Assembly: GCF_000298175.1 (NCBI RefSeq)
Contig: NZ_BAGZ01000021.1
Coordinates: 1 to 64,000 of the forward strand
DNA: 64,000 nt
Reading direction: 5' to 3'
From: Austwickia chelonae NBRC 105200
Lineage (GTDB): Bacteria > Actinomycetota > Actinomycetes > Actinomycetales > Dermatophilaceae
Part shown: positions 18,908 to 27,218 of the stretch, one piece after another
Layout of the letters: every line of letters begins with the position of its first letter
How positions within the stretch are numbered: position 1 is the first letter of the stretch
Made by a program: the position numbers and the translations under genes
The notes under the pieces: model-generated
What the model was told of the DNA's origin: nothing
The model's database searches: none
The model's input: only the letters and a program-made list of their open reading frames with translations

Positions 18908-20392
18908 ATGACCAGCGCATCACAGCCTGCATCGCCCGCGACATCGCCCACCCCTGCCGCTGCGGACACGAGCCCGCCGGCCGAGACCCCACCACCTCGG
19001 CGACGCGGGCCCCGCATCTCCTACACCACCCAGGTGCTCCTCGCCCTCGCCGCCGGTATCGCCCTGGGCTATCTGGCCCGCGCCGCGAACCTCGACTGGC
19101 TCGCCAACTCCCTGGGCATCATCGGGTCGCTCTTCGTCCAACTGCTCAAACTCGCCGTGCCGCCGTTGGTGTTCACCGCCGTGGTCAGCAGTATCGCCCA
19201 CCTGCGTGGAGTCACCAATGCGGCCCGCCTGGCCGGTCAGACCCTGCTCTGGTTCGCGATCACCGGCCTGGCCGCATCCCTGATCGGTGTGGCCCTCGGC
19301 CTGCTCACCCACCCCGGGCGGGGAGTCACCCTCGACCTGGGCACCGCGAAGGCACCGTCGAAGGGCGGTGGCTGGACGGACTTCCTCGCCGGGATCGTCC
19401 CCACCAACCCGGTCGGAGCTTTCGTCCAGGGCAACGTCCTGCAGATCGTCTTCCTCGGCGTGGTCGTCGGACTGGCCGCGGTGCAGATCGGCGACAAGGC
19501 CGAGCCTTTCCTGAAGCTGACCGACTCGGTGCTGGAGATCACCCAGAAGGCCCTGTGGTGGGTCATCCTGCTCGCCCCGATCGGTACCCTCGGCCTCATC
19601 GGCAAAGCCGTGGCCACCTACGGTTGGGATCTGCTCGCGCCGTTGGCGACCTTCGCGATCGACGTCTACGTCGGCTGCTTCCTGGTGTTGTTGGTGCTCT
19701 ACCCGGCGGTGCTCTTCTTCTCCGGACGGTTGAGCCCCAGGAAGTTCTACGCGGGCGCCTGGCCGGCCATCCAACTGGGTTTCGTGTCGCGGTCGTCGGT
19801 GGGCACCATGCCTCTCACCCAGGAGGTCACCATCGACCGGCTGGGTGTACCCAAGGATTACGCCGCCTTCGCGGTGCCCTTCGGCGCGACCTCGAAGATG
19901 GACGGATGCGCCGCGATCTACCCGGCGTTGGCGGCGATCTTCGTCGCCGAGGTCTTCGGGATGGACCTGTCGATCCCGCAGCTGGCGTTGATCGTCCTGG
20001 TGTCGGTGGTCGGTTCCGCGGCGACCGCCGGGCTGACCGGGGCGATCGTCATGCTCACGTTGACCCTGTCGACCCTGGGTCTGCCGCTGGCCGGTGCCGG
20101 TCTGCTGCTGGCGATCGACCCGATCCTCGACATGATGCGCACGGCCACCAATGTCGCCGGGCAGGCGTTGATCCCCGTCGTCGTCGCCTCCCGGGAGGGC
20201 ATCCTCGACCGTTCGATCTACGACGCCCCCAAGGGGGACATGGTGATCGGCGGCGAGGCGCCCAAGTCCGACGACGTCGACCGTCCCGTCCCGGCCGCCC
20301 CGGTGAAGGACGAACCGGCTGCGCAAGGAGCCGCCGCGGCTCCTGCCGAGCCGGTCGCTGCCGGGCAGGCCTCCGCGAAGAACGCGGGATGA
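18908..20392 (+). CDS. Dicarboxylate/amino acid:cation symporter (DAACS family)
   Basis: This 494-residue membrane transporter of the GltP/DctA/EAAT fold has about eight membrane helices starting at TTQVLLALAAGIALGYLA, the serine-rich re-entrant loop FVSRSSVGTMPLTQEV, the substrate/cation region FGATSKMDGCAAIYPALAAIF, and the TM8 motif AIDPILDMMRTATNVAGQA with the conserved Asp and Asn-x-x-Gly. It takes up glutamate, aspartate or C4-dicarboxylates with Na+ or H+. Both termini carry extra Pro/Ala-rich cytoplasmic extensions (about 35 residues at the start, about 60 at the end). It appears monocistronic and is followed by a hairpin with a short T run. Confidence 0.92.
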   Translation: MTSASQPASPATSPTPAAADTSPPAETPPPRRRGPRISYTTQVLLALAAGIALGYLARAANLDWLANSLGIIGSLFVQLLKLAVPPLVFTAVVSSIAHLRGVTNAARLAGQTLLWFAITGLAASLIGVALGLLTHPGRGVTLDLGTAKAPSKGGGWTDFLAGIVPTNPVGAFVQGNVLQIVFLGVVVGLAAVQIGDKAEPFLKLTDSVLEITQKALWWVILLAPIGTLGLIGKAVATYGWDLLAPLATFAIDVYVGCFLVLLVLYPAVLFFSGRLSPRKFYAGAWPAIQLGFVSRSSVGTMPLTQEVTIDRLGVPKDYAAFAVPFGATSKMDGCAAIYPALAAIFVAEVFGMDLSIPQLALIVLVSVVGSAATAGLTGAIVMLTLTLSTLGLPLAGAGLLLAIDPILDMMRTATNVAGQALIPVVVASREGILDRSIYDAPKGDMVIGGEAPKSDDVDRPVPAAPVKDEPAAQGAAAAPAEPVAAGQASAKNAG

Positions 20393-20451
20393 GCGCGTCG
20401 ACGACGTCGATCTGATCCGTACGGCAGCTCAGCGGATCTTGTAGGAGGAAG

Positions 20452-20483
20452 GGCCGGGTTTTCCCAGGGGGAACCCGGCCTTT
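20452..20483 (+). terminator. Terminator after the symporter gene
   Basis: GGCCGGGTT (20452-20460) pairs with AACCCGGCC (20472-20480). The stem continues inward through TTCCC and GGGG, and TTT follows. It lies 60 bp after the stop codon at 20392. Confidence 0.75.
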
Positions 20484-20561
20484 CCGGTTGCTCTACGAGC
20501 TAGGGCCGTATCCGGAAAGTCCTTGTCGGCACCATCAGGGGCAACTATGCTGCGGATCGAA

Positions 20562-20577
20562 CTACTACAGTCAGTAG
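20562..20577. promoter_or_regulatory. Candidate BlaI-type operator ahead of the ABC-BlaI operon
   Basis: The dyad CTACT-ACAGTC-AGTAG lies 15 bp upstream of the first ATG of the operon. The TACTACA...AGTA pattern is close to the BlaI/MecI half-sites TACTACA and TGTAGTA. As the operon encodes a BlaI protein, this is a plausible autoregulatory site. Confidence 0.45.
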
Positions 20578-20592
20578 CAGAAGAGGGCCGTG

Positions 20593-21306
20593 ATGGAAAC
20601 CGACAGTTCACTCGCTGTGGTGACGACAGACCTGAACCACCGATTCGGCCGGGTCGACGTCCTCAGATCAGTGCACATGACCGTCCGGACCGGCACCGTG
20701 TACGGACTCATCGGCCCCAACGGTGCCGGGAAATCCACCCTGCTGAGCGTGATTCTCGGCCTGGTCCGCCCCACCTCCGGCGCCATCCGTATCTTCGGCC
20801 GCCCCTGGAGCAATGACTCCCTCAACCACATCGGCGCCACCCTCAACGGCCCGGCCTTCTACCCACATCTCACCGCCACCGAGAACCTTCAGATCCACGC
20901 ACATCTCATCGGCGCAGACCGGTCACACATCCGCGCCGCCCTGGAACAGGTCGACCTGCCCGCACAGAGCAGAGCCAAAGCAGGCACCTTCAGCACCGGA
21001 ATGAAAAGCAGACTCGCCCTGGCCATCGCGCTCCTGGGCGACCCCGAGATCCTCATCCTCGACGAACCCCAGAACGGACTCGACCCCGTCGGCATCGCCT
21101 CGCTGAGACAGATGCTGCGAACCCGCGTCGACGACGGCAAGACCGTCATCGTCTCCAGCCACCTGCTCGACGAGATCGCCCATCTTGCCGACGACATCGG
21201 AATCCTCGTCGACGGGCGACTGCACCACCACGGGCCACTGAACCCGGACGAGAACAACACGACCCTTGAAGAGGTCTTCTTCGACATCATCGGAAACAGC
21301 CGATGA
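20593..21306 (+). CDS. ABC transporter ATPase, lantibiotic-immunity/BcrA type
   Basis: This 237-residue ATPase has Walker A GLIGPNGAGKST, signature FSTGMKSRLALAIALLG, Walker B LILDEPQNGLDP and the switch His in VIVSSHLLDEI. The FSTGMK signature with DEPQNGLDPVGI is characteristic of the BcrA/NisF/NukF group that exports lantibiotics or bacitracin-like compounds for self-protection. ATG 20593 is used; the preceding codon is an alternative GTG. The stop overlaps the permease start (ATGA). The operon continues with a BlaI repressor and an M56 protease, so this pump is probably induced by a cell-wall or membrane insult. The actual substrate is unknown, and no biosynthetic genes for a lantibiotic are nearby. 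Confidence 0.88.
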   Translation: METDSSLAVVTTDLNHRFGRVDVLRSVHMTVRTGTVYGLIGPNGAGKSTLLSVILGLVRPTSGAIRIFGRPWSNDSLNHIGATLNGPAFYPHLTATENLQIHAHLIGADRSHIRAALEQVDLPAQSRAKAGTFSTGMKSRLALAIALLGDPEILILDEPQNGLDPVGIASLRQMLRTRVDDGKTVIVSSHLLDEIAHLADDIGILVDGRLHHHGPLNPDENNTTLEEVFFDIIGNSR

Positions 21307-22829
21307 CATCCGTCGACCCCCACTCTCCGACAGTCCGCCTTCCTCGACCTCGCAGGCACCCCCGGCTCACTGCTGCATCACGAGCAGAACTGCTGCGCTG
21401 GCGCCGGAGCCCCGCCCAACGGACCACCGCCGTCGCCGCTTCCTACGGTGCGGCCGTCTGCCTCCTCCACGCGGCCTCCACCATGGACGGCACCTGGAGG
21501 GTGCTGAACAACTGGAACAACATCTGGGCCGTCCTCATCGGCCCGCTCTACGCACTCCTCCTCGGCGCGACCATCACCCGGGCCGAGACCGCCACCCGGT
21601 CCGGCGGAACTCTCTGGCGGTCGAGCTCACCGACCGCAGCCCGGGCCGCGCGAGCTGTGTTCCTCCTCCTCCACCTCACCGTCGCCAACCTCGCCGCGAT
21701 CACGATTCCACTGATCTACGGGCTCCTCGTCGGCTTCCCCGGGCCAGCCCCGGTCCCTGAGACCCTCCTGCTCTCTGCGGTAAGCACCCTCTCCCAGAGC
21801 GCACCGGCAGCACTCGGCACAGTGCTTGCCCACACCCCGTTCCCCGGCCTATCACTCACCGCGGCAGCTGGATTCATCATTTCCTGGATCTTCGTCGGCA
21901 CCGTCGAAACCGATGACTGGGCCGCTTGGCCGGCCAACTGGTTCATCCGGGGAACCCTTCCCCTGACCGGAACCCACGCGAACGGCATCGGCCTCGAAAC
22001 CGGCAGTCATCTGTGGCACATCACCCCGTGGACCCCGGCGACCGCATCCTTCGCGCTCGCCGTGCTGGTCTTCCTCTGCATGCCGGTGCATCCCCGACGG
22101 CCGGCATCCGTCGGCCTCCGTCGTCATTCCGTCTGCCCGGGAGCTTCGAGTGCTCCGGAAGCCGAGTACCTCGGGTTACCCCAGCGTTTCCCTGTCGTCG
22201 CCGCGTTGGCACTGGTCCTCGCCCGCACCTCGACCCCGTGGATCGCACCGGGGCTCTTTGCCGTCGGTCTGCTCTTCCTGCGCTGGCAGCCGGTCTCGAA
22301 TGTGACAGAACTGGTGGTCGTCCTCTTCCTGCCCGTCGCGGCGACCGTACTTCCGTTGAAGGTCTGGGCGGTGCTCTCCCCAGGCCGGCGCGCTCTGCGC
22401 ACCCGGGCTACCGGCAACCGTCGGATGACCGTGTCCATGTTGGTCATGACCCTGTTCTCTCTCTTCGTCCTGTACGCGGCGGCTCTGTCCTTCCTCGTCG
22501 TCCACGGTTTGTCCGGCGATATCGCGTGGCGGCTCTGGACAGCAGGCATGCTGACCGTGTCGGTCCTGGTTCCCGCGACCTTCCTGTCCGCAGCGACCCT
22601 GGGTGTAGCGGTGACCGGTGCGTTCAACATCGCTGGAGTGGTCCTCGGACTGCTCGTCGGCGCATCGTCCTTGCAGTCGGTGCTCTGGCCTTTCCTTCCT
22701 TGGTCATGGGGTGTGCTCAGCTGGTTTCAGCTGCGCCATGTCCTCCTCGGCGTCCTCGTTGCAGCTCTGGCCGCCGGGCTCGTCCGGGCGCTCTGCGTCA
22801 TCAGGCTCGGGCATCGTGGTGGTTGCTAA
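21303..22829 (+). CDS. ABC transporter permease with two fused halves
   Basis: This 508-residue membrane protein shows about a dozen hydrophobic helices in two similar-sized halves: residues about 35-270, starting RAELLRWRRSPAQRTTAV, and 290-500, including SMLVMTLFSLFVLYAAALSFL. Lantibiotic-immunity permeases such as NisE/NisG or SpaE/SpaG are two separate proteins of about 250 residues, so this looks like a fused pair. The ATG overlaps the stop of the ATPase gene by 4 bp. Hydrophobicity and context, rather than a named motif, support the call. The BlaI gene begins 10 bp after its stop. Confidence 0.75.
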   Translation: MTSVDPHSPTVRLPRPRRHPRLTAASRAELLRWRRSPAQRTTAVAASYGAAVCLLHAASTMDGTWRVLNNWNNIWAVLIGPLYALLLGATITRAETATRSGGTLWRSSSPTAARAARAVFLLLHLTVANLAAITIPLIYGLLVGFPGPAPVPETLLLSAVSTLSQSAPAALGTVLAHTPFPGLSLTAAAGFIISWIFVGTVETDDWAAWPANWFIRGTLPLTGTHANGIGLETGSHLWHITPWTPATASFALAVLVFLCMPVHPRRPASVGLRRHSVCPGASSAPEAEYLGLPQRFPVVAALALVLARTSTPWIAPGLFAVGLLFLRWQPVSNVTELVVVLFLPVAATVLPLKVWAVLSPGRRALRTRATGNRRMTVSMLVMTLFSLFVLYAAALSFLVVHGLSGDIAWRLWTAGMLTVSVLVPATFLSAATLGVAVTGAFNIAGVVLGLLVGASSLQSVLWPFLPWSWGVLSWFQLRHVLLGVLVAALAAGLVRALCVIRLGHRGGC

Positions 22830-22839
22830 CATCCTGAAG

Positions 22840-23274
22840 ATGCCGCGTCAACGTCCTGAAGGGGCCACCGGACTGAACGCTCATTTCGGTGAACGCGAAT
22901 TCGACGTGATGGATGTGCTCTGGTCGGCCACCGACCGTCTGGACGTCGGTGAAGTGTGCGAACGACTTGACGGGAAGATCGCGTACGCGACGGTGAAGAC
23001 GATCATGGAACGTCTGGTGATCAAGGGGCATCTGTGTCGGGAGAAAACGCAGCGGAGATATCTCTACTGGCCGTCCCGCACCAAGGAAGAGACCGAGAGC
23101 GAACACGCCGCTGCCGACGTCCGTGACCTGATGGACGGTTTCGGCCACTTGGCCGTGGTCAGTTTCGTGGACGCCATTCGCAGCGACGAGGAAACACTCG
23201 ACCACGTGCGTCGGCTCCTCGCGCAGGTCGAGGACCGCGGCGACGAGAGCACACCGAGGAAGAGCGCAACTTGA
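22840..23274 (+). CDS. BlaI/MecI/CopY-family repressor
   Basis: This 144-residue winged-helix repressor reads FGEREFDVMDVLWSATDRLDVGEVCERL, then IAYATVKTIMERLVIKGHLCREKTQRRYLYW, the standard BlaI DNA-binding domain. A C-terminal dimerisation and cleavage segment follows. In beta-lactam resistance systems BlaI is inactivated when the membrane protease BlaR1 senses the drug; the next gene is such an M56 protease and overlaps it (TTGA). ATG 22840 has a weak ribosome binding site; in-frame GTG codons about 20-25 bp upstream are alternatives. Its likely targets are the operon promoter (dyad at 20562) and possibly genes elsewhere. Confidence 0.88.
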   Translation: MPRQRPEGATGLNAHFGEREFDVMDVLWSATDRLDVGEVCERLDGKIAYATVKTIMERLVIKGHLCREKTQRRYLYWPSRTKEETESEHAAADVRDLMDGFGHLAVVSFVDAIRSDEETLDHVRRLLAQVEDRGDESTPRKSAT

Positions 23275-24176
23275 CGGGTCTCGAGTGGATCGGATACCCG
23301 CAGATCGTCCTCGCTTTGTGGTGCCCGTTGCTGGCCTTCGCCGTCGGCAACCTTCTCCTGAGACGACGGATGCCTCCCCGAGCACGGTTCGTCATCGGCG
23401 TCTGCGCAGCTTCGACGCCGGCGGCGGCGCTGTGCGTCCCCTATCTCCCCGGGTTGCCGTTCTTGGGTGATCTTCCTTGGCGGGCGCCGCTCGTCTGGGG
23501 GATCAGCAGCCCGTCCATCGCCTATTCCGGCGTGGCGCTCTTCCTGTTGGACATGGCCACTCTGTTTCTGCTCGCCGGGCCTTGTATCGGCATGGCCGTC
23601 CAGGCCGTCCGGGTGTGCCGCAGTCATCGCAAGCTCGTCGCGCTGCCCGGTTACCAGGTCGACGGGCTCCGGGTCGTGACCGGTCGGTCTCAGGGCAGGA
23701 CGGCCTGTACTTCCGGGTTGTTCCGGCCGGTGATCCATGTGGGTGAAGGAATTCACCGTTCTTCGCAGGCATCGGCCGTCATCGCTCATGAACGTGCCCA
23801 CGCTCGGGCCCGTCATCTTCTGTGGATCAGCCTGGCCGAGGGGTTGACGATGGCGTGGGTGTGGATGCCCGGGCGACGTCGGTTGATCACTCACATCCGT
23901 CTTGCGGCCGAGCTGTGGGCTGATGAGGAAGCCCGTTGTCGGGTCGGCGACCGGGAGCTGGCCCAGGCGTTGCTCGCCCAGCTCGGCGGGAGTCTCTCCG
24001 ACCCTGTCGTCCCGGGGCGACGCCCTACATCATCGGCGGTCGGTTTCTCTACTGCGGACATGCTGTTGGTCAGGGCGGAAGCTCTCACCTGCCCCCCGGT
24101 GCAGTGGTCACGGCGGACGACATCCTCCGTCGTGGCGATGGCAGCGGCCGCAGGGTTGCTCGTCGTTCTGTTGTGA
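23271..24176 (+). CDS. M56 (BlaR1/MecR1-like) membrane zinc protease
   Basis: This 301-residue membrane protein has the zinc-protease motif AVIAHERAHARARH (HExxH) near residue 172 and the downstream Glu region LAAELWADEEARCRVGD. Two or three hydrophobic helices lie before it (ALWCPLLAFAVGNLLL, GVALFLLDMATLFLL) and one at the C-terminus (SSVVAMAAAAGLLVVLL). It lacks the penicillin-binding sensor domain of true BlaR1, as in the short actinobacterial M56 proteins that pair with BlaI. It probably cleaves BlaI or a partner after an unknown signal. A TTG start overlaps the blaI stop, with GAGGA upstream. Confidence 0.85.
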   Translation: MTGLEWIGYPQIVLALWCPLLAFAVGNLLLRRRMPPRARFVIGVCAASTPAAALCVPYLPGLPFLGDLPWRAPLVWGISSPSIAYSGVALFLLDMATLFLLAGPCIGMAVQAVRVCRSHRKLVALPGYQVDGLRVVTGRSQGRTACTSGLFRPVIHVGEGIHRSSQASAVIAHERAHARARHLLWISLAEGLTMAWVWMPGRRRLITHIRLAAELWADEEARCRVGDRELAQALLAQLGGSLSDPVVPGRRPTSSAVGFSTADMLLVRAEALTCPPVQWSRRTTSSVVAMAAAAGLLVVLL

Positions 24177-24392
24177 CCGCACTTCTTATGGCGTGAATAT
24201 CTGGAGTCGAAGAATAGTGACAGGTATATCCGTCATGCCGTCATGCAGGGATCGAGAGAAATGCGCGTGTCGCGCTTGAACGGTGCCGCGAAGAACGCTG
24301 GTATGAAAAAGTCTCCACTCGGATACGAGCCTGTTTTCCCTTCGAAAGAAATGAGTGCAGGCTGCCCCCTATGACACGAGAGGACACTTTCG

Positions 24393-24728
24393 ATGATGGT
24401 GAAGAAAGCCAGTATGGCGCTGGCAACAGCCCTGATGGCAGCAGGTTCCTTCGTGGCGATCGCCCCGGCTGCTCAGGCCGGTCCGTGGCCCAATTCTCGT
24501 TGCAATTACACAGTTGAGACGCCTGTGCTGAGCCGTGGCTCCACAGGTGCAGCGGTGCGTCAGCTCCAATGCATGCTCAACCAGCTCGGATACAAATTGG
24601 ATGTCGACGGGAGCTTCGGGCCCGCAACCCATAGGGCGGTCATCCATTTCCAAGGAAGATACGGCCTCGAAGTCGACGGTTATTTCGGCCCGGCCAGCTG
24701 GACCAAGATCTACCAACTCGTCCCCTGA
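24393..24728 (+). CDS. Secreted peptidoglycan-binding (PG_binding_1) protein
   Basis: This 111-residue secreted protein has a signal peptide, KKASMALATALMAAGSFVA to AQA, followed by one PG_binding_1 domain (VLSRGSTGAAVRQLQCMLNQ, then VDGSFGPATHRAVIHFQ, then VDGYFGPASWTKIYQL). Such domains bind the cell wall and are usually attached to a hydrolase; here the domain stands alone. A close pair of Cys residues (RC and QC) may form a disulfide. ATG at 24393 or the in-frame ATG at 24396 may be used; GAGAGGA lies upstream. It may be a wall-binding decoy or an envelope-remodelling factor. The gene is followed by a strong hairpin. Confidence 0.85.
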   Translation: MMVKKASMALATALMAAGSFVAIAPAAQAGPWPNSRCNYTVETPVLSRGSTGAAVRQLQCMLNQLGYKLDVDGSFGPATHRAVIHFQGRYGLEVDGYFGPASWTKIYQLVP

Positions 24729-24738
24729 AAACCGCCAC

Positions 24739-24775
24739 GGTGCAGGTGCGCTCCACGACCGGGCGCACCTGCACC
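24739..24775 (+). terminator. Hairpin after the wall-binding protein gene
   Basis: GGTGCAGGTGCGC (24739-24751) pairs perfectly with GCGCACCTGCACC (24763-24775). The 13-bp stem lies between the convergent genes ending at 24728 and 24812. Confidence 0.7.
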
Positions 24776-24811
24776 AGCCCGGAACCGCCCGGAACCAACT
24801 CGGAAACCAGA

Positions 24812-25291
24812 TCAGCGCGGTGAACCCGGGTCGTACGGCGGAATCGGCGCCGAATACGGCCGACCCGAACCACCAGACTCGCCACCGGCCGCGCCGGGGC
24901 CAGACTCAGCCCGCGGCCAACCCGTCGGATACTCCGACCCACGAGGACGATCCTGCACCTGATCGTCCTTCCACACCGCCGTACCCGCAGGCCCGATGAT
25001 CACCGGACCCTGCGGCGACTCACCCGGACGAGGCGGCACCCGCGTCGACTTCTGCTTCGCCACGAAATCGACGCCCTTCGTCGCCGCCCGACGAGCCTTG
25101 GTGATCTTCGCGGTGTACTTGCCCTCGGTGCGGGCATCGACGAAACGACCCGCCCGGTCGAGCGCAGCCTCGATCGTTTCCCGATTCGCGTCCGTCATCT
25201 CACCGGCGCTCCGACGGGCCTGCGCCGTCGCATGAGCCGTCTCACCGACCAACTTGCGTGCCTTACGCGAGAAATCCTTCGCAAACGGCAT
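24812..25291 (-). CDS. Rv0909/MT0933 antitoxin-like protein
   Basis: This 159-residue cytosolic protein has an N-terminal segment matching the MT0933 antitoxin family: RKLVGETAHATAQARRSAG, then LDRAGRFVDARTEGKYTAKITKARRAATKGVDFV, an alanine- and charge-rich helical pattern. The C-terminal third is Pro/Gly-rich and probably disordered. In mycobacteria such proteins neutralise a START-domain-type toxin encoded next door; no such toxin is seen here, so this may be an orphan or a general stress protein of the CsbD-like type. A good SD (GAGGAGGA) precedes ATG 25291. Confidence 0.65.
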   Translation of the reverse strand: MPFAKDFSRKARKLVGETAHATAQARRSAGEMTDANRETIEAALDRAGRFVDARTEGKYTAKITKARRAATKGVDFVAKQKSTRVPPRPGESPQGPVIIGPAGTAVWKDDQVQDRPRGSEYPTGWPRAESGPGAAGGESGGSGRPYSAPIPPYDPGSPR

Positions 25292-25598
25292 CTCGTCCTC
25301 CTCGCCTCTTCGACAGCCACCGCCCCGGGCGACCGGGCCTCACCCTCGACACCAGGCGATCCTGGCGCGCCGCGACAGTCTTCCTGCCCGAGCACTACCC
25401 GGCCGGGATGCCTTCACACCTCGCCGGACACCCCACCGCATGACACCGAGAGATCCCGCACCGACGCGACAAGAGCCGCACCAGCGCAGACGCGCCCCCA
25501 GGAAGGCCGGACCACAAACCAGGAATACGACCGACCCCGAAGGATGTTCGATATCGAAAGAACTTCGCGATGCCGTGGAGACGACCGAAAGGCACCCC
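25292..25598. promoter_or_regulatory. metB upstream region with a perfect palindrome
   Basis: This 307-bp gap separates the divergent MT0933-like and metB genes. It holds the 12-bp palindrome TTCGATATCGAA at 25548-25559, 39 bp before the metB start, a candidate operator. No SAM or cobalamin riboswitch pattern was recognised. The open reading frame in phase with metB across this gap has no better start codon. Confidence 0.45.
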
Positions 25599-26774
25599 GT
25601 GACCGACCGACACCCGCACACCCGCGCCGTACGCGCCGGCCTCGAGAGCGACACCACCCACGGGGCCGTCGTCCCACCCGTCTACCTCTCCAGCAACTAC
25701 ACCTTCGCCGGATTCGGTGAACCCCGCCGCTACGACTACACCCGCAGCGGCAACCCCACCCGCGGCGTCCTCGGCGGGGCGCTCGCCGACCTCGAAGGTG
25801 GCGCCGACGGCGTCGTCACCGCCACCGGCATGGGCGCGGTCACCGTCGTCGTCACCGCGCTGCTCGCCCCCGGTCAGCGGGTCCTCGCACCCCACGACTG
25901 TTACGGCGGCACCTGGCGGCTCTTCGACTCCCTCGCCGGGAAAGGCCATTTCACCGTCACCTACGTCGACTACACCGACCCGGAGGCCGTCGCCCGCGAA
26001 CTGTCCGCCGACGCACCCGGGGGAGCGCCGAGCGTCGTCTGGATCGAAACACCGTCGAACCCGCTGCTGCGGATCACCGACATCGTCGACATCGCCGACC
26101 GGGCGCATGTGCTGGGGGCGACCGTCGTCGCCGACAACACCTTCTGCTCCCCGTTGTGGCAGCAGCCCCTCGCCCTGGGCGCGGACATCGTCGTGCACTC
26201 CACGACCAAGTACCTCAACGGGCACAGCGACGTCGTCGGCGGGGCCATCGTCGCCGCGACCGCCGAACTCGCCGAGCAGATGGCCTGGTGGGCGAATGTC
26301 CTGGGCGTCACCGGAAGCCCGTTCGACAGCTATCTGACCTTGCGCGGGTTGCGCACTCTGCACACCCGGATGCGCGCCCACGAAGAAGGTGCCGCGGCGG
26401 TCGTCGACGTGCTCACTTCGCATCCGGCCGTACGGCGTGTCCACTACCCGGGGATCCCGAGTCATCCCGGTCACGAGATCGCCGCCCGACAGCAGCGCAG
26501 CTTCGGGGCGATGATCTCTTTCGAACTGGCCGACGAAGCCGCCGTACGTCGTTTTCTCGACGGGCTGACCTGCCTTTCTCTGGCTGAGTCCCTCGGCGGG
26601 GTCGAGTCGTTGGTGGCCCACCCGGCGACGATGACGCACGCCTCGATGACCGCGGAGGCGCAGGCTACCGCCGGGATCAGCGGTGGGCTGCTGCGCCTGT
26701 CCATCGGTGTGGAGGCTCCGGAGGATCTCACCGCGGATATCCGCGCCGGCCTCGACCGGGCTGTGGCGCAGTGA
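25599..26774 (+). CDS. metB: Cystathionine gamma-synthase
   Basis: This 391-residue PLP enzyme of the Cys/Met metabolism family makes cystathionine from an acylated homoserine and cysteine on the way to methionine. Motifs are VVPPVYLSSNYTFAGF, YDYTRSGNPTRGVL (Tyr and Arg of the active site), ATGMGAVTVVV, VADNTFCSPLWQQPLALGADIVVHSTTKYLNGHSDVVGG (Schiff-base Lys in STTKY) and SLGGVESLVAHPATMTHASM. GTG 25599 with GAAAGG upstream gives an N-terminus aligning with E. coli MetB; an open extension to 25254 is not supported. A close relative, O-succinylhomoserine sulfhydrylase or cystathionine gamma-lyase, is possible because the families overlap. Confidence 0.9.
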   Translation: MTDRHPHTRAVRAGLESDTTHGAVVPPVYLSSNYTFAGFGEPRRYDYTRSGNPTRGVLGGALADLEGGADGVVTATGMGAVTVVVTALLAPGQRVLAPHDCYGGTWRLFDSLAGKGHFTVTYVDYTDPEAVARELSADAPGGAPSVVWIETPSNPLLRITDIVDIADRAHVLGATVVADNTFCSPLWQQPLALGADIVVHSTTKYLNGHSDVVGGAIVAATAELAEQMAWWANVLGVTGSPFDSYLTLRGLRTLHTRMRAHEEGAAAVVDVLTSHPAVRRVHYPGIPSHPGHEIAARQQRSFGAMISFELADEAAVRRFLDGLTCLSLAESLGGVESLVAHPATMTHASMTAEAQATAGISGGLLRLSIGVEAPEDLTADIRAGLDRAVAQ

Positions 26775-26808
26775 GTCGCCGCACGCGCTGAGATCTTGGG
26801 GCTCTGGG

Positions 26809-27115
26809 TTATGGCCTGGCGGTGAGTAGTTCGTCCCAGTGGGTGGTGGCTGCCGGTGAGAGGTGGTCTCGGCGCATCTGCCAGGGGGCGTCTGTGCGGA
26901 GCCCGGCCGTGCCGTAGCCGATGGCTGTGGTGCCGTAGCGGGCGGTGATCGCGTCCAGGGCTCTGCCCAGGCGGGGGTCGGCGGTGGTCCCCCACAGTGT
27001 GGCGGCGTGGATCAGGTCGAGGGGCTGGTTGGTCGGTGGGCCCAGCGCACTGGTCCGGACTGTGGTCTGTGCGTTGTTGACCGACTCAGGCTGCCGTCGG
27101 CGGCCGGGTGCCCAT
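26809..27115 (-). pseudogene. Remnant of a UmuC/DinB-type Y-family polymerase (C-terminus)
   Basis: Reading the minus strand, the frame ending at TAA 26809-26811 gives LGPPTNQPLDLIHAATLWG, then RLGRALDAITARYGTTAIGYG and APWQMRRDHLSPAATTHWDE, ending LLTARP. This is the C-terminal tail of actinobacterial UmuC-like translesion polymerases (the ...RYG... and MRR..LSPxxTTxWDEL signatures). An in-frame stop lies about 300 bp upstream and no start, palm or finger domain exists, so only the tail remains. It marks the left edge of a decayed zone. Confidence 0.7.
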
Positions 27116-27127
27116 CAGCAGGTCATC

Positions 27128-27159
27128 GCTCGGTCCTCAATACCTACTGAGGACCGAGC
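27128..27159. repeat. Perfect 12-bp inverted repeat
   Basis: GCTCGGTCCTCA (27128-27139), an 8-nt loop and TGAGGACCGAGC (27148-27159). It lies between the UmuC remnant and the MazF gene. It may be a terminator, or an end or target of a lost element. Confidence 0.6.
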
Positions 27160-27218
27160 TCGACGGAAAACCAGTGCAGGCGTGCCTCTTCTGCTTCGAA
27201 GGCGTGCCAGGCAGGCGA

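Noticed and set aside
25254-25598. N-terminal extension of metB by 115 codons
   Set aside because: The extension is Arg/Pro-rich and unlike any MetB; GTG 25599 gives the standard N-terminus.
25490-25598. Riboswitch upstream of metB
   Set aside because: No SAM- or cobalamin-type conserved elements were recognised; only a 12-bp palindrome is seen.
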